This document shows, piece after piece, positions 32,909 through 44,517 of a stretch of 64,000 nt of DNA. The position numbers and the translations under genes are program-made. The notes under the pieces were generated by a model, which saw only the letters and a list, made by a program, of their open reading frames with translations, had not been told where the DNA came from and did no database searches. The stretch's first letter is position 1, and each line of letters opens with the position of its first letter. The DNA is from AP-15 sp036500965 (lineage in GTDB: Bacteria > Pseudomonadota > Alphaproteobacteria > ATCC43930 > CGMCC-115725), in the NCBI GenBank assembly GCA_036500965.1, contig DASYBC010000041.1, positions 1 to 64,000 of the forward strand, read 5' to 3'.

Positions 32909-33709
32909 CTATGCGGCGGCAGGTTTGCGGGCTTCGATCGTGGCCGAAGCGACGTAGTCCTCGATCCCCTGCTCGGGGCCCCAGGTCTTGATCAGCTCGC
33001 GGCTATAAGGCTTTATCTCAATACGGATGCCGGAAAAGCCGGCCGCGGCGAGCCATTCCTCGATCTGCGCCGTTGAGGCGGCGCCGGCGACGCAGCCGCA
33101 GAGCAATGACGGGTCGGTCGCGAGCTTGGCCGGCAGCGGGGCGGTGCTGACGATGTCGGAGATTGCCAGACGGCCGCCCGGCTTCAGCACGCGGAACGCT
33201 TCGCCGAATACCTGCGCCTTGCCGGGGACGAGGTTGATTACGCAGTTCGAGATCACGACGTCGGCGACATTGTCGGCGACCGGCAGATGCTCGAGCTCGC
33301 CGAGGCGGAATTCGACGTTGCCGGCGCCGATTTTGGCGGCATTGTCGCGCGCCTTCGTCAGCATCTCGTGGGTCATGTCGATGCCGATGACGCGGCCCGC
33401 GGGCCCGGTCTGCCGCGCCGCCAGAAAGCAGTCGAAGCCGGCGCCGCTGCCGAGATCGACAATGGTTTCGCCGGGCCGGATCGCGGCGATCGCCTGCGGG
33501 TTGCCGCAGCCGAGCCCGAGATTGGCGCCGTCGGGGACCATCGCGAGATCGGCCGCCGAATAGCCCATGCGCAAGGCTTTGTCCTGTGCGGCGGTCGTCG
33601 GGCCACAACAGGCTGACGCGGCCGGCCCGCAACAGGACGCTCCCTCGACGGCGGCGGCGATGCCGCCATAGCGGACGCGGACCATTTCCTTGATTTCGCT
33701 CTCGTCCAT
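32909..33709 (-). CDS. arsM: Arsenite S-adenosylmethionine methyltransferase
   Basis: A 266-residue ArsM. The SAM site is VDLGSGAGFDCFLAA (84-98). Arsenite-binding cysteines can be placed in SNCVIN (C156) and LLCGCVAG (C204, C206), with an additional cysteine-rich N-terminus (ASCCGPAASACCGP, 25-36). The enzyme methylates As(III) to mono-, di- and trimethyl forms. ATG 33709 has GAGAGGATC upstream; an ATG 9 bases earlier is possible. It lies between arsR and arsC, adding a methylation branch to the operon. Confidence 0.9.
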   Translation of the reverse strand: MDESEIKEMVRVRYGGIAAAVEGASCCGPAASACCGPTTAAQDKALRMGYSAADLAMVPDGANLGLGCGNPQAIAAIRPGETIVDLGSGAGFDCFLAARQTGPAGRVIGIDMTHEMLTKARDNAAKIGAGNVEFRLGELEHLPVADNVADVVISNCVINLVPGKAQVFGEAFRVLKPGGRLAISDIVSTAPLPAKLATDPSLLCGCVAGAASTAQIEEWLAAAGFSGIRIEIKPYSRELIKTWGPEQGIEDYVASATIEARKPAAA

Positions 33710-33720
33710 GATCCTCTCCA

Positions 33721-34092
33721 TCATGCCGACTCCCGATCTGGCGGGTTTGCCGCGCCGGTCGAGCCCGGGCGGCAGACCGGCGCGCACACGGCGCCGCCAC
33801 CGCAGCAATTCTCGCTGAGGTAGCCCATCAGCGCGTTCATCGCCGCGAAGTCGGTCGCATAGATCAGCTGCCTGCTCAGCCGCCGCTGGGTGATTAGCCC
33901 GGCATGCATCAGCTGCTGCAGGTGAAAGGTCAGCGAGGACGGCGGCAGATCGAGCGCCTGCGCGATGGTCCCGGCCGACAGCCCGTCCGGTCCGCGCTGC
34001 ACCAACAGGCGGAACGCCGCGAGCCGGGTCTCGTGAGCCAACGCCCCTAATGCGGCAGTCGCCTCTTTGCCGTCCATCGCCACCTCTGACAT
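33721..34092 (-). CDS. arsR: ArsR-family repressor
   Basis: A 123-residue winged-helix repressor: ALAHETRLAAFRLLVQRGPDGLSAGTIAQALDLPPSSLTFHLQQLMHAGLITQRRLSRQLIYA. The C-terminus holds ENCCGGGAVCAPVCR, which can supply the As(III)-binding cysteines of C-terminal-type ArsR sensors (as in Acidithiobacillus or Corynebacterium). First gene of arsR-arsM-arsC-acr3, so the operon is likely autoregulated. A later start at MDGKE (34074) is possible. Confidence 0.85.
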   Translation of the reverse strand: MSEVAMDGKEATAALGALAHETRLAAFRLLVQRGPDGLSAGTIAQALDLPPSSLTFHLQQLMHAGLITQRRLSRQLIYATDFAAMNALMGYLSENCCGGGAVCAPVCRPGSTGAANPPDRESA

Positions 34093-34228
34093 TCCAACGG
34101 AGATCGAAATAACATTTCGCGACGCTTCTGTCAACGAATTTTCGTGGATCGTCGAATTGATCGATCGAGGGATGCCATCGGAGCGCTGTGGCGCTACATA
34201 GAGACCGGGCTATGACCAGGAGGTTCCG

Positions 34229-34537
34229 ATGGACGACCAGACCCGCACCGAGCTCGAAGCCGCCGCTTTCCGCCGTCTCGTGGAGCATCTGCGCGAGCGC
34301 ACCGACGTGCAGAACATCGATATGATGAATCTGGCCGGCTTCTGCCGCAATTGCCTGTCGCGCTGGTACCGGGAAGAGGCCGAGCAGCGCAGCATCCCGC
34401 TGTCCGACCCGCAGGCGCGCGAGATCGTCTACGGCATGCCTTATGACGAGTGGCGCAAGAAATACCAGAAGGAGGCGAACGCCGAGCAAAAGGCCGCCTT
34501 CGCCGCGTCGCAGAACCCTGCCGCGCAGAACCGCTGA
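34229..34537 (+). CDS. DUF1244 domain protein
   Basis: A 102-residue protein that matches the DUF1244 family throughout: AAFRRLVEHLRERTDVQNIDMMNLAGFCRNCLSRWYREEAEQRSI, then YGMPYDEWRKKYQ. The family is widespread in Proteobacteria, with a solved dimeric helical structure but no known function. The conserved CRNC is a possible metal or redox site. AGGAGG stands just before the start. It is divergent from the arsenic operon. Confidence 0.9.
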   Translation: MDDQTRTELEAAAFRRLVEHLRERTDVQNIDMMNLAGFCRNCLSRWYREEAEQRSIPLSDPQAREIVYGMPYDEWRKKYQKEANAEQKAAFAASQNPAAQNR

Positions 34538-34626
34538 GCGCCACCCCGCCGGCTTGCGCCGGTGGTGCCCGGCCGCTATCGTCGGCGCCGCCGCGGGGGG
34601 CGCGGCCGCACGGGGAAGGGGGAACC

Positions 34627-34905
34627 ATGCCGGATGTCGGCGGGATTGCGGGCGAGCGGCTCAAAGCTTTGATCGAGCGGATCGAGCGGCTCGAAGATGA
34701 GAAGCGCGCGCTCGGCGAGGACATCAAGGAGGTCTACGCCGAGGCCAAAGGCACCGGCTTCGACCCGAAAATCATGCGGCAGTTGATCCGCATCCGCAAA
34801 CGCGACAAGGACGACCTCGACGAGGAGGAGACGCTCCTCGACCTCTATAAGCGCGCGCTCGGCATGCTTCCCGAGGCGAGCCCGCAGTCGCAAGCCGCAG
34901 AGTAG
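34627..34905 (+). CDS. gapR: GapR-like nucleoid-associated protein (DUF2312)
   Basis: A 92-residue protein: GERLKALIERIERLEDEKRALGEDIKEVYAEAKGTGFDPKIMRQLIRIRKRDKDDLDEEETLLDLYKRALG. This is the DUF2312 signature of GapR, the Caulobacter protein that clamps overtwisted DNA ahead of the replication fork and helps topoisomerases. Such proteins are nearly confined to Alphaproteobacteria. It lies just upstream of dnaE, which fits a role in replication, although co-transcription is not shown. Confidence 0.9.
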   Translation: MPDVGGIAGERLKALIERIERLEDEKRALGEDIKEVYAEAKGTGFDPKIMRQLIRIRKRDKDDLDEEETLLDLYKRALGMLPEASPQSQAAE

Positions 34906-35071
34906 CGCGCGCCGCGCCAGCGCCGACAAGACGCAAGAACGGCCCCGGCCGGCGAATCGTCCGGTGCGGTTGGTGGGCCGGCAGCGGCCTCGGGCACGCT
35001 GTGCGGGGCGGGATCGCTGACCCGCTGCGATCATCGATGATCTCGCCGCCCGGGAATGCGAGAATGCCGGC

Positions 35072-38608
<3,537 letters not shown>

Positions 38609-38833
38609 GAGGCCGGTTTTCCCTGCTTCCCTTGAAATTCCTAGTTCGACGGGCTGCGGCCCCCGGACAGCCCTGCGCTCGCGCGGAATGCCGCCCGGGG
38701 AAGCGGATAGATCAGAGACGGCTTTGGCCATCGGCCAGGTCGGGCAAGGCCATGCCAATCGGCGCGGGTTCATTGTATGATCCGGTCGCGCGAGGGTTCG
38801 CGGTGACCCCGATTTGACATGAAGGAGAAAGCC

Positions 38834-39217
38834 GTGCCCGATACTACCGATCAACGGCCGCCGGTCGCGGTTGGCCATGTGCGTCTCAACGTCACCGATG
38901 TCGGCGCCGCCGCGCGGTGGCTAAAAACCGTCGGCCTGCGCCCGATCGTGACGCGAGACGAGCTGGCGGTGCTCGAATTGCGCGGCGGGACCCACGTCGT
39001 CGTCAGACAAGCCGAGGAGCCGCCCGCAGCCGGGGCGGGGGCGCCGTTCGACTTGATGGTCGATGACGTCGATGCGGCGCACCACGATTACGCCGAAAAG
39101 GGGTTGGCTCCATCGCCAATCCGCCGCGGCCGCATCCACGACTCGTTCGATCTCGCCGGCCCCGACGGCTGGGCGTTCACGGTCAACTCCTCGCACGCCA
39201 GCAGTCAGGCGATCTGA
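38834..39217 (+). CDS. VOC (glyoxalase/dioxygenase superfamily) protein
   Basis: A 127-residue single-domain VOC protein: VGHVRLNVTDVGAAARWLKTVGLRPIVTRDELAVLELRGGTHVVV, then DLMVDDVDAA, ending DLAGPDGWAFTVNSSH. These folds bind a metal and act in glyoxalases, dioxygenases or resistance proteins; the substrate cannot be told. The GTG at 38834 is chosen because AAGGAG lies 7 bases before it, inside the longer ATG reading from 38819. Confidence 0.75.
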   Translation: MPDTTDQRPPVAVGHVRLNVTDVGAAARWLKTVGLRPIVTRDELAVLELRGGTHVVVRQAEEPPAAGAGAPFDLMVDDVDAAHHDYAEKGLAPSPIRRGRIHDSFDLAGPDGWAFTVNSSHASSQAI

Positions 39218-39336
39218 GCTCCGCGCCGGTCCGACGGGGGATCGAGATCAACCCGTCGGATCGACCAGAGCGTAGGATGTGTGCGGACGGCCCCATAGGG
39301 CTCGCCGGCCGATGTGCATGACAGCCGCGCCGGGCA

Positions 39337-40209
39337 ATGAGCTCCGGTTCGGTTGGCGGCGGGGTGCGAAGCGTTGGGCAAAAGCGTTGCGGGATGCTCG
39401 ATTTGGGATTAACCCAGCTTGACCACAGTTCGGCAGGCGGCGTCGGGTTAAGGATGGCGGGCAATCTGGTGCAGGGCGCGGTGTTCACCGTCATGGTGGT
39501 GCGCGCTGGATTGCTGCGCGACCCGGCCTTCGAGCTGGAATTGGCCGAGCAGATCGGCCGCAGCCCGCGGTTCTTTCTGAATGCGCCGGTGGTGCTCGAC
39601 CTTAGGGACGCCGCCGAATTCGCCGATCCCGCCGCCTTCGCCGAGGCAAAGGAGGTCCTGCAGCACCACACCTTGACCTTGGTCGGCGTGCAGAACGCGC
39701 TGCCGGTGCAGGTCGAGGCCGCCGCCGCGGCCGGGCTGGCGAGCTTTGCCCCGAATTCGACGCAGCCGCGGCGGCCGGCGCGCCCGCCGTCCGAGCCCGA
39801 GCCGCAGCCGCAGGCGCAGGCGCAGGCGCAGGCGGAGCCGCCCCCGCCCCGTCCGGCGACCACTGTCAATGCCGCCAATGCAGCGAAGACTCGGCTGATC
39901 ACCCAGCCGGTGCGCTCGGGCACCCAGATTTATGCTCGCGGCGCCGATCTGGTCGTCACTGCTCCGGTCAGCCCCGGCGCCGAGATCATCGCCGATGGCA
40001 ACATCCATGTGTATGGCGCGCTGCGCGGCCGGGCGCTCGCCGGCGCCGGCGGCGATGCCGAGGCGCGAATCTTTTGCGACCGGTTCGAGGCGGAGCTGGT
40101 CAGCATCGCCGGACACTATCTGGTCAGCGAGCAAATGCCGGCCGCTGAAAGGGGCTTACGGGTGCAGATCGCGCTCGTCGATGACCGGTTGACCATCACG
40201 CGAAATTGA
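39337..40209 (+). CDS. minC: Septum site-determining protein MinC
   Basis: A 290-residue MinC. The N-terminal FtsZ-inhibiting domain contains LAEQIGRSPRFFLNAPVVLDLRDA; the C-terminal beta-helix domain contains VRSGTQIYARGADLVVTAPVSPGAEIIADGNIHVYGALRGRALAG and ARIFCDRFEAELVSIAGHYLVSE, the MinD- and FtsZ-binding face. The domains are joined by a long proline/glutamine/alanine linker with (QA)n repeats. MinC with MinD blocks Z-ring assembly away from midcell. The start is uncertain: ATG 39337 or 39394. First gene of minCDE. Confidence 0.9.
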   Translation: MSSGSVGGGVRSVGQKRCGMLDLGLTQLDHSSAGGVGLRMAGNLVQGAVFTVMVVRAGLLRDPAFELELAEQIGRSPRFFLNAPVVLDLRDAAEFADPAAFAEAKEVLQHHTLTLVGVQNALPVQVEAAAAAGLASFAPNSTQPRRPARPPSEPEPQPQAQAQAQAEPPPPRPATTVNAANAAKTRLITQPVRSGTQIYARGADLVVTAPVSPGAEIIADGNIHVYGALRGRALAGAGGDAEARIFCDRFEAELVSIAGHYLVSEQMPAAERGLRVQIALVDDRLTITRN

Positions 40210-40396
40210 CGCTCAGATTGGCCGGATCGAATCTGCCGAGCATGATCTGCCGGGGATGACGATCCGGAACGCGGCTCGGTCGCAGCGATGCGGGGTCGCC
40301 GCCGCGATCGGGTGGCGCGCCTGCTCTGGTCCGATGCCGACGCCGGTTCGAGGCCACCGGCCCGCTGCGGGCCGCCGGGGGAGAGGGGAGGTCTTT

Positions 40397-41212
40397 TTGG
40401 CAGCAAAAGTCATTGTGCTGACGTCCGGCAAGGGCGGCGTCGGCAAGACCACCAGCGCCGCCGCGGTCGCTGCCGGGCTCGCTTTGCGCGGCCATCGCAC
40501 CGTGGTCATCGATTTCGACGTGGGCCTGCGCAACCTCGACCTGATCATGGGCTGCGAACGCCGCGTCGTCTTTGATTTCATCAACGTCATAAACGGCGAC
40601 GCCAAGCTCAACCAGGCACTGATCAAGGACAAGCGCAACGACAGCCTCTATGTGTTTCCGACTTCGCAGACGCGGGACAAGGATGCACTGAAGCGTGACG
40701 GGGTCGAGCGCGTGCTCGACGAATTGAAGGAGACCTTCGACTACATCGTCTGCGACAGCCCGGCCGGGATCGAGCATGGCGCCATCACCGCACTTTATTT
40801 CGCTGACGTGGCGATCATCGTGACCAACCCCGAGGTGTCCTCGGTGCGCGACAGCGATCGGATTATCGGCATCCTCGCCTCGAAGTCGCGGCGCGCCGAG
40901 CGCAACATGGACCCGGTCGCGGTCCACCTGCTGTTGACCCGGTATTCGCCCGAGCGGGTCGATCGGGGCGAGATGCTGGCGATCGAGGACGTCAAGGAAA
41001 TCCTGTCGATCCCGATGCTCGGCGTCATCCCCGAATCGGAATCGGTGCTGCGCGCCTCGAACACCGGGACCCCGGTGGTGTTCGATCCGGAGAGCGCGGC
41101 CGGGCAGGCCTATCTCGATGCCGTCGGCCGGCTGCTTGGCGAGCAGCGCGAGATGCGCTTTTTGAAGACCGAACGCCGCAGCTTTTTCCGCACCCTGTTT
41201 GGTAGGGCGTGA
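40397..41212 (+). CDS. minD: Septum site-determining ATPase MinD
   Basis: A 271-residue ParA-like ATPase with the deviant Walker A SGKGGVGKTT (10-19), IDFDVGLRNLDLIMG, and YIVCDSPAGIEHGA. The C-terminus (FLKTERRSFFRTLFGRA) is the amphipathic membrane-targeting helix. The TTG at 40397 is chosen as start since GGGGAGG lies just upstream and MAAKVIVLTSGKGG is the family's normal beginning; the longer reading adds an arginine-rich stretch. Overlaps minE by one base (TGATG). Confidence 0.93.
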   Translation: MAAKVIVLTSGKGGVGKTTSAAAVAAGLALRGHRTVVIDFDVGLRNLDLIMGCERRVVFDFINVINGDAKLNQALIKDKRNDSLYVFPTSQTRDKDALKRDGVERVLDELKETFDYIVCDSPAGIEHGAITALYFADVAIIVTNPEVSSVRDSDRIIGILASKSRRAERNMDPVAVHLLLTRYSPERVDRGEMLAIEDVKEILSIPMLGVIPESESVLRASNTGTPVVFDPESAAGQAYLDAVGRLLGEQREMRFLKTERRSFFRTLFGRA

Positions 41213-41574
41213 TGCGCCTCCTTGATTTCCTGTTCCCGGAGCGCCGGAACACCGCGCTCGTTGCCCGCGACCGGCTGAAGATCGTGCTCGCCCACGAGCG
41301 GGCGAGCCGCGACGCTCCGGACTTCCTGCCGGCTCTGCAGCAAGAATTGCTCGACGTGGTCGGCCGCTACGTCGAGATCCGCGACGACATGCTGCGCGTC
41401 AACGTCGCCAGCGCCGGCGAAACCTCGCTCTTGGAAATCAACGTCGAGCTCGACGGCGCCAACATCAAGCCGGTCAAGAACGGCGCCGCCGCCGAGACGA
41501 AGCCGAAACCCAGGCCGGTGCCGATCGCACGGCCCGACCCGAGCTCGCCGCCGCCTTGGGTCAAGCCCGGCTGA
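41212..41574 (+). CDS. minE: Cell division topological specificity factor MinE
   Basis: A 120-residue MinE: LLDFLFPERRNTALVARDRLKIVLAHERA is the membrane and anti-MinCD part, followed by LPALQQELLDVVGRYVEIRDDMLRVNVASAGETSLLEINVEL, the topological specificity domain. The last 30 residues form an unusual lysine- and proline-rich tail (ETKPKPRPVPIARPDPSSPPPW), longer than in E. coli MinE (88 residues). It drives Min oscillation by stimulating MinD ATPase. Confidence 0.92.
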   Translation: MRLLDFLFPERRNTALVARDRLKIVLAHERASRDAPDFLPALQQELLDVVGRYVEIRDDMLRVNVASAGETSLLEINVELDGANIKPVKNGAAAETKPKPRPVPIARPDPSSPPPWVKPG

Positions 41575-41607
41575 GAGGCAGCCGTCCGCCGACAAAGGAG
41601 GAGCCAG

Positions 41608-42504
41608 ATGCCCGGCAAAGTCGGATTTATCGGGCTGGGTGCCATGGGCGGCCCGATGGCGCTCAATCTTTTGAAGCACGGCTTTTCGCTGGTCGTGCAC
41701 GACATCGACGCGACGAAGCTCGAGCCGGCGCTCGCCGCCGGTGCCGCCGTGGCGCAATCGCCCGAGGCGGTGGCCGCCGCGGCCCAGCGGACGATCTCGA
41801 TCGTCGAGACCACCGAGCAGGCCGAAGCGGTGATCATCGGCGAGCACGGCATCATCCATGGCGCCGGCAACGGCCACATCGTGCTCTCGATGAGCACGAT
41901 CGACCCGTTCGCGGCGCGGCGCTTTGCCGCGCGGTTGGCCGAGCGCGGCATCCAGATGCTCGACGCGCCGGTCAGCGGCGGCACGGTGCGGGCGAAGTCG
42001 GGCGAATTGTCGATCATCGTCGGCGGCGCGCCCGAGACTTACGCGGCCTGCGAAGACTTGTTTCGGGCGATGGGCAAGAACCTGTTCCACGTCGGGCCGG
42101 TCGGGCAGGGGTTGGCGATGAAGCTCCTCAACAACATGCTGGGGCAGGTCACAACCGTGGCAATCGCCGAGGCGCTGGTGCTCGGGGTCAAGGCCGGGCT
42201 CGACCCGCAGCAGATCTACGAGGTGATCCGGGTCAGCACCGGGTCGAGCGTGCAGTTCGAGAACCGGGTGCCGCGCATGCTGCGGCGTGACTTTGCTCCC
42301 GGCGGCACGATCGACATCTCGTACAAGGACCAGGACCTCGAAACATCCTTTGCCAGGCGGCTCGGCGTGCCGCTGCTGCTGGCCAATTTGACGCAGCAGG
42401 TTTACCAGATGGCCCGCGCCCAGGGTCTCAACAAGGAAGACGGCGCGGCGATCATCAAGGTGTTCGAAGACCTCGCCGGCGTCAAAATCAGCCACGGAGA
42501 CTGA
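41608..42504 (+). CDS. 3-hydroxyisobutyrate dehydrogenase-family NAD(P)-dependent reductase
   Basis: A 298-residue beta-hydroxyacid dehydrogenase. The nucleotide site is VGFIGLGAMGGPMALNLLKHG, the substrate-binding block is LDAPVSGGTVRAKSGELSIIVGG, and the catalytic lysine lies in GLAMKLLNNMLGQ. The family covers 3-hydroxyisobutyrate dehydrogenase, tartronate semialdehyde reductase and related enzymes; the sequence does not decide among them. AAAGGAGGAG precedes the ATG. It may be linked with the hydrolase gene that follows. Confidence 0.85.
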   Translation: MPGKVGFIGLGAMGGPMALNLLKHGFSLVVHDIDATKLEPALAAGAAVAQSPEAVAAAAQRTISIVETTEQAEAVIIGEHGIIHGAGNGHIVLSMSTIDPFAARRFAARLAERGIQMLDAPVSGGTVRAKSGELSIIVGGAPETYAACEDLFRAMGKNLFHVGPVGQGLAMKLLNNMLGQVTTVAIAEALVLGVKAGLDPQQIYEVIRVSTGSSVQFENRVPRMLRRDFAPGGTIDISYKDQDLETSFARRLGVPLLLANLTQQVYQMARAQGLNKEDGAAIIKVFEDLAGVKISHGD

Positions 42505-42546
42505 AGGCCTGTGGGCGCGTTCGAACCCGCCATTATAATTTCCCTT

Positions 42547-42632
42547 GCCCGGACTTGTTCCGGGCATCCACGACTTGAACGCTGCTAAAAGCCAGCCGAA
42601 GAAAGGCGTGGATCACCGGGTCAAGCCCGGTG
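42547..42632. repeat. Nested inverted-repeat element
   Basis: Two GC-rich hairpins, GCCCGGA/TCCGGGC (42547-42565) and CACCGGG/CCCGGTG (42614-42632), are themselves enclosed around ATCCACG (42566) and CGTGGAT (42607). This intergenic structure resembles repetitive palindromic elements common in Alphaproteobacteria. Confidence 0.65.
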
Positions 42633-42695
42633 AAGGCGAATGTAGGACGGGCACCTGCTGCTCCGACTCGACTGAGAAAAAAGGGAGAATGAGAG

Positions 42696-43391
42696 ATGGC
42701 GACATATGTGCTGATCCACGGGGCATATCAGGGCGGCTGGATCTGGGGGCCGACGGCGGCGCGCCTGCGGGCGGCGGGGCATGTCGTCCATGCCCGCTCG
42801 CTCGATGGCTGCGGCGAGCGCCGCCATCAGCTGCGGCCGGGGATCAATGTCGAGACCCAGGCGACCGAGATCGCCGAGCTGCTGTTCTACGAGGATTTGC
42901 ATGATGTGGTGCTGACCGGCACCAGCTCTGGCGGCATGGTGCTGTGCCGGGCCGCGGAGCTGGGCCGCGAGCGGATCGGGCGGCTCGTTTTCGTCGACGC
43001 GCTGGCGTTGCTCGACGGCGAACGGGTGGCGCAGATCGTCAACCGGCCGACCCCGCGGGTCACCACCGCGCTCGCGGTCGGGCCGTCGCGCGAGGATGCC
43101 GAGAACCGCAGCTTCGCCGACCTTACAGCCGAGCTGCGCGCCTTTGCGCTCGCGCGCTACACGCCGCACCCGATCGCCGCGATGGAAGAGCCGGCGTCGC
43201 TGAAGAGCTTCTGGAGCCAGTCCTGGCCCGGCACGACGGTGATCCGCTGCCGCCGCGCCGCCAACCCCGGCGAGGCGCATCAGCGCCGCACCGCAGACAA
43301 GCTCGGCGGCAAATATCTCGAGATCGACACCGGCCATTACCCGATGCTGTCCGATCCCGATACCTTGGCGCCATTGCTGATGCAGGGGTGA
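42696..43391 (+). CDS. Alpha/beta hydrolase
   Basis: A 231-residue hydrolase of the salicylate-esterase or MenH-like group: YVLIHGAYQGGWIWGP gives the oxyanion loop, TGTSSGGMV the nucleophile elbow with Ser, and TGHYPMLSDP the catalytic histidine. The elbow reads G-T-S-S-G, a normal GxSxG. It could act on an ester or lactone in an aromatic pathway. It starts after GGGAGAATGAGAG, and the next feature is a truncated aromatic hydroxylase gene, which hints at a former catabolic cluster. Confidence 0.8.
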   Translation: MATYVLIHGAYQGGWIWGPTAARLRAAGHVVHARSLDGCGERRHQLRPGINVETQATEIAELLFYEDLHDVVLTGTSSGGMVLCRAAELGRERIGRLVFVDALALLDGERVAQIVNRPTPRVTTALAVGPSREDAENRSFADLTAELRAFALARYTPHPIAAMEEPASLKSFWSQSWPGTTVIRCRRAANPGEAHQRRTADKLGGKYLEIDTGHYPMLSDPDTLAPLLMQG

Positions 43392-43407
43392 CAAGAGGGC
43401 GCGAACG

Positions 43408-43708
43408 ATGGTTGCGGCAGCGATAGGCGCGAAGGCGTCGCCCAGCGAGGCGGTCGGCCGAGGATCGGCGCTATGTCCAGAGCCTCAAGGGCCGCCGCGA
43501 GGTGTGGAGTGACGGCGAACGCGTCGCCAACGTGACGACCCATCCGGCCTTCAAGAACGTGATCGATGCGCTCGCTCGCATCTACGATCTGCAGAACAGC
43601 CCGCAATACCGCGACGCGATGACCTGCCGCGACCCTGAAAGGGGGCGATGCGTCAGCGTCAGCTGGCTGCTGCCGTGTTCGGGCGAGAATCACAATTGTC
43701 GGCTATGA
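43408..43708 (+). pseudogene. HpaB-family (4-hydroxyphenylacetate 3-monooxygenase) N-terminal fragment
   Basis: From about 43460 the frame reads EDRRYVQSLKGRREVWSDGERVANVTTHPAFKNVIDALARIYDLQ, the standard N-terminus of HpaB/PvcC-type FADH2-dependent hydroxylases. The likely start ATG 43408 is in another frame; removing one G near 43456 joins the two. After SVSWLLP near 43678 the homology ends abruptly, leaving about 80 of the usual 480-500 residues. The glycosyltransferase gene begins at once, so the rest was probably lost when that module came in. Confidence 0.7.
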
Positions 43709-44517
43709 GCACAAATGATGGCTCCAGCGCGCCGGTACTCTCGATCGTGATTCCGGTATTCAATGAGGCGATCACGATTGGGCTAATCCTATTGCAAGTA
43801 GCTAACGCGCTGCCGGCGGTGCTGAAGCAAATAATTGTAGTGGATGATTGCTCAACCGATGGAACGTCCGAATGGCTGAGACGAAATTTGGGGTGTACAA
43901 AACGAATTTGGCGGTGCATATCGTGCGATCTTAACGGTGAACTTCGGCTCTCCGCCGAGGATACGCAAAACAATGGGTTTTCGTTTGTGGTCCAGTATCA
44001 CGAGCGAAATCGGGGTAAAGGCGCGGCGGTAAGAACCGGACTGGCGCACGCCTCGGGGGACGTCATCGTGATACAGGACGCCGATCTTGAATATGATCCG
44101 AACGATTGGTTGCGTATGCTTCCACTTATCGTGGAACGTAAGGTGGCGGATGTAGTCTACGGTTCGAGATTCTATGGTCAGCCGCATCGCGCACTGTATT
44201 ACCATCATTATCTGGGAAACCGCCTTATCTCGCTCGTTTTCAACATGATGTATAACCAAATGCTGTCCGACATCGAAGTTTGCTACAAAATGTTTAGCAG
44301 CGATGTGCTAAAACAACTACGCCTCACAGCCAATGACTTTGGAATTGAAATAGAGATTAGTGCTCAAATCGCGCGCGCCAAACGATGGCGGATCTACGAG
44401 GTTGGAATCAGCTATTATGGCCGAACCTACGAAGAAGGTAAAAAGATCAATTGGAAGGACGGTCTCAAGGCGTTGCTGTACCTCCTAAAATTCAGATTCA
44501 GTGGCCGAAGCAGATGA
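43705..44517 (+). CDS. Family 2 glycosyltransferase (dolichol-phosphate mannosyltransferase-like)
   Basis: A 270-residue GT-A enzyme: LSIVIPVFNEAITIGLIL, IIVVDDCSTDGTSEWL, GKGAAVRTGLAHASGDVIVIQDADLEYDPNDW. The DxD-like DAD motif is in place. The C-terminal half (GNRLISLVFNMMYNQMLSDIEVCYKMFSSDVLKQL, YYGRTYEEGKKINWKDGLKAL) is typical of polyprenyl-phosphate mannosyl- or glucosyltransferases. It would charge a lipid carrier with a sugar for membrane glycosyltransferases. It is much richer in A and T than neighbours, suggesting recent transfer. The next gene overlaps its stop (ATGA). Confidence 0.85.
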   Translation: MSTNDGSSAPVLSIVIPVFNEAITIGLILLQVANALPAVLKQIIVVDDCSTDGTSEWLRRNLGCTKRIWRCISCDLNGELRLSAEDTQNNGFSFVVQYHERNRGKGAAVRTGLAHASGDVIVIQDADLEYDPNDWLRMLPLIVERKVADVVYGSRFYGQPHRALYYHHYLGNRLISLVFNMMYNQMLSDIEVCYKMFSSDVLKQLRLTANDFGIEIEISAQIARAKRWRIYEVGISYYGRTYEEGKKINWKDGLKALLYLLKFRFSGRSR

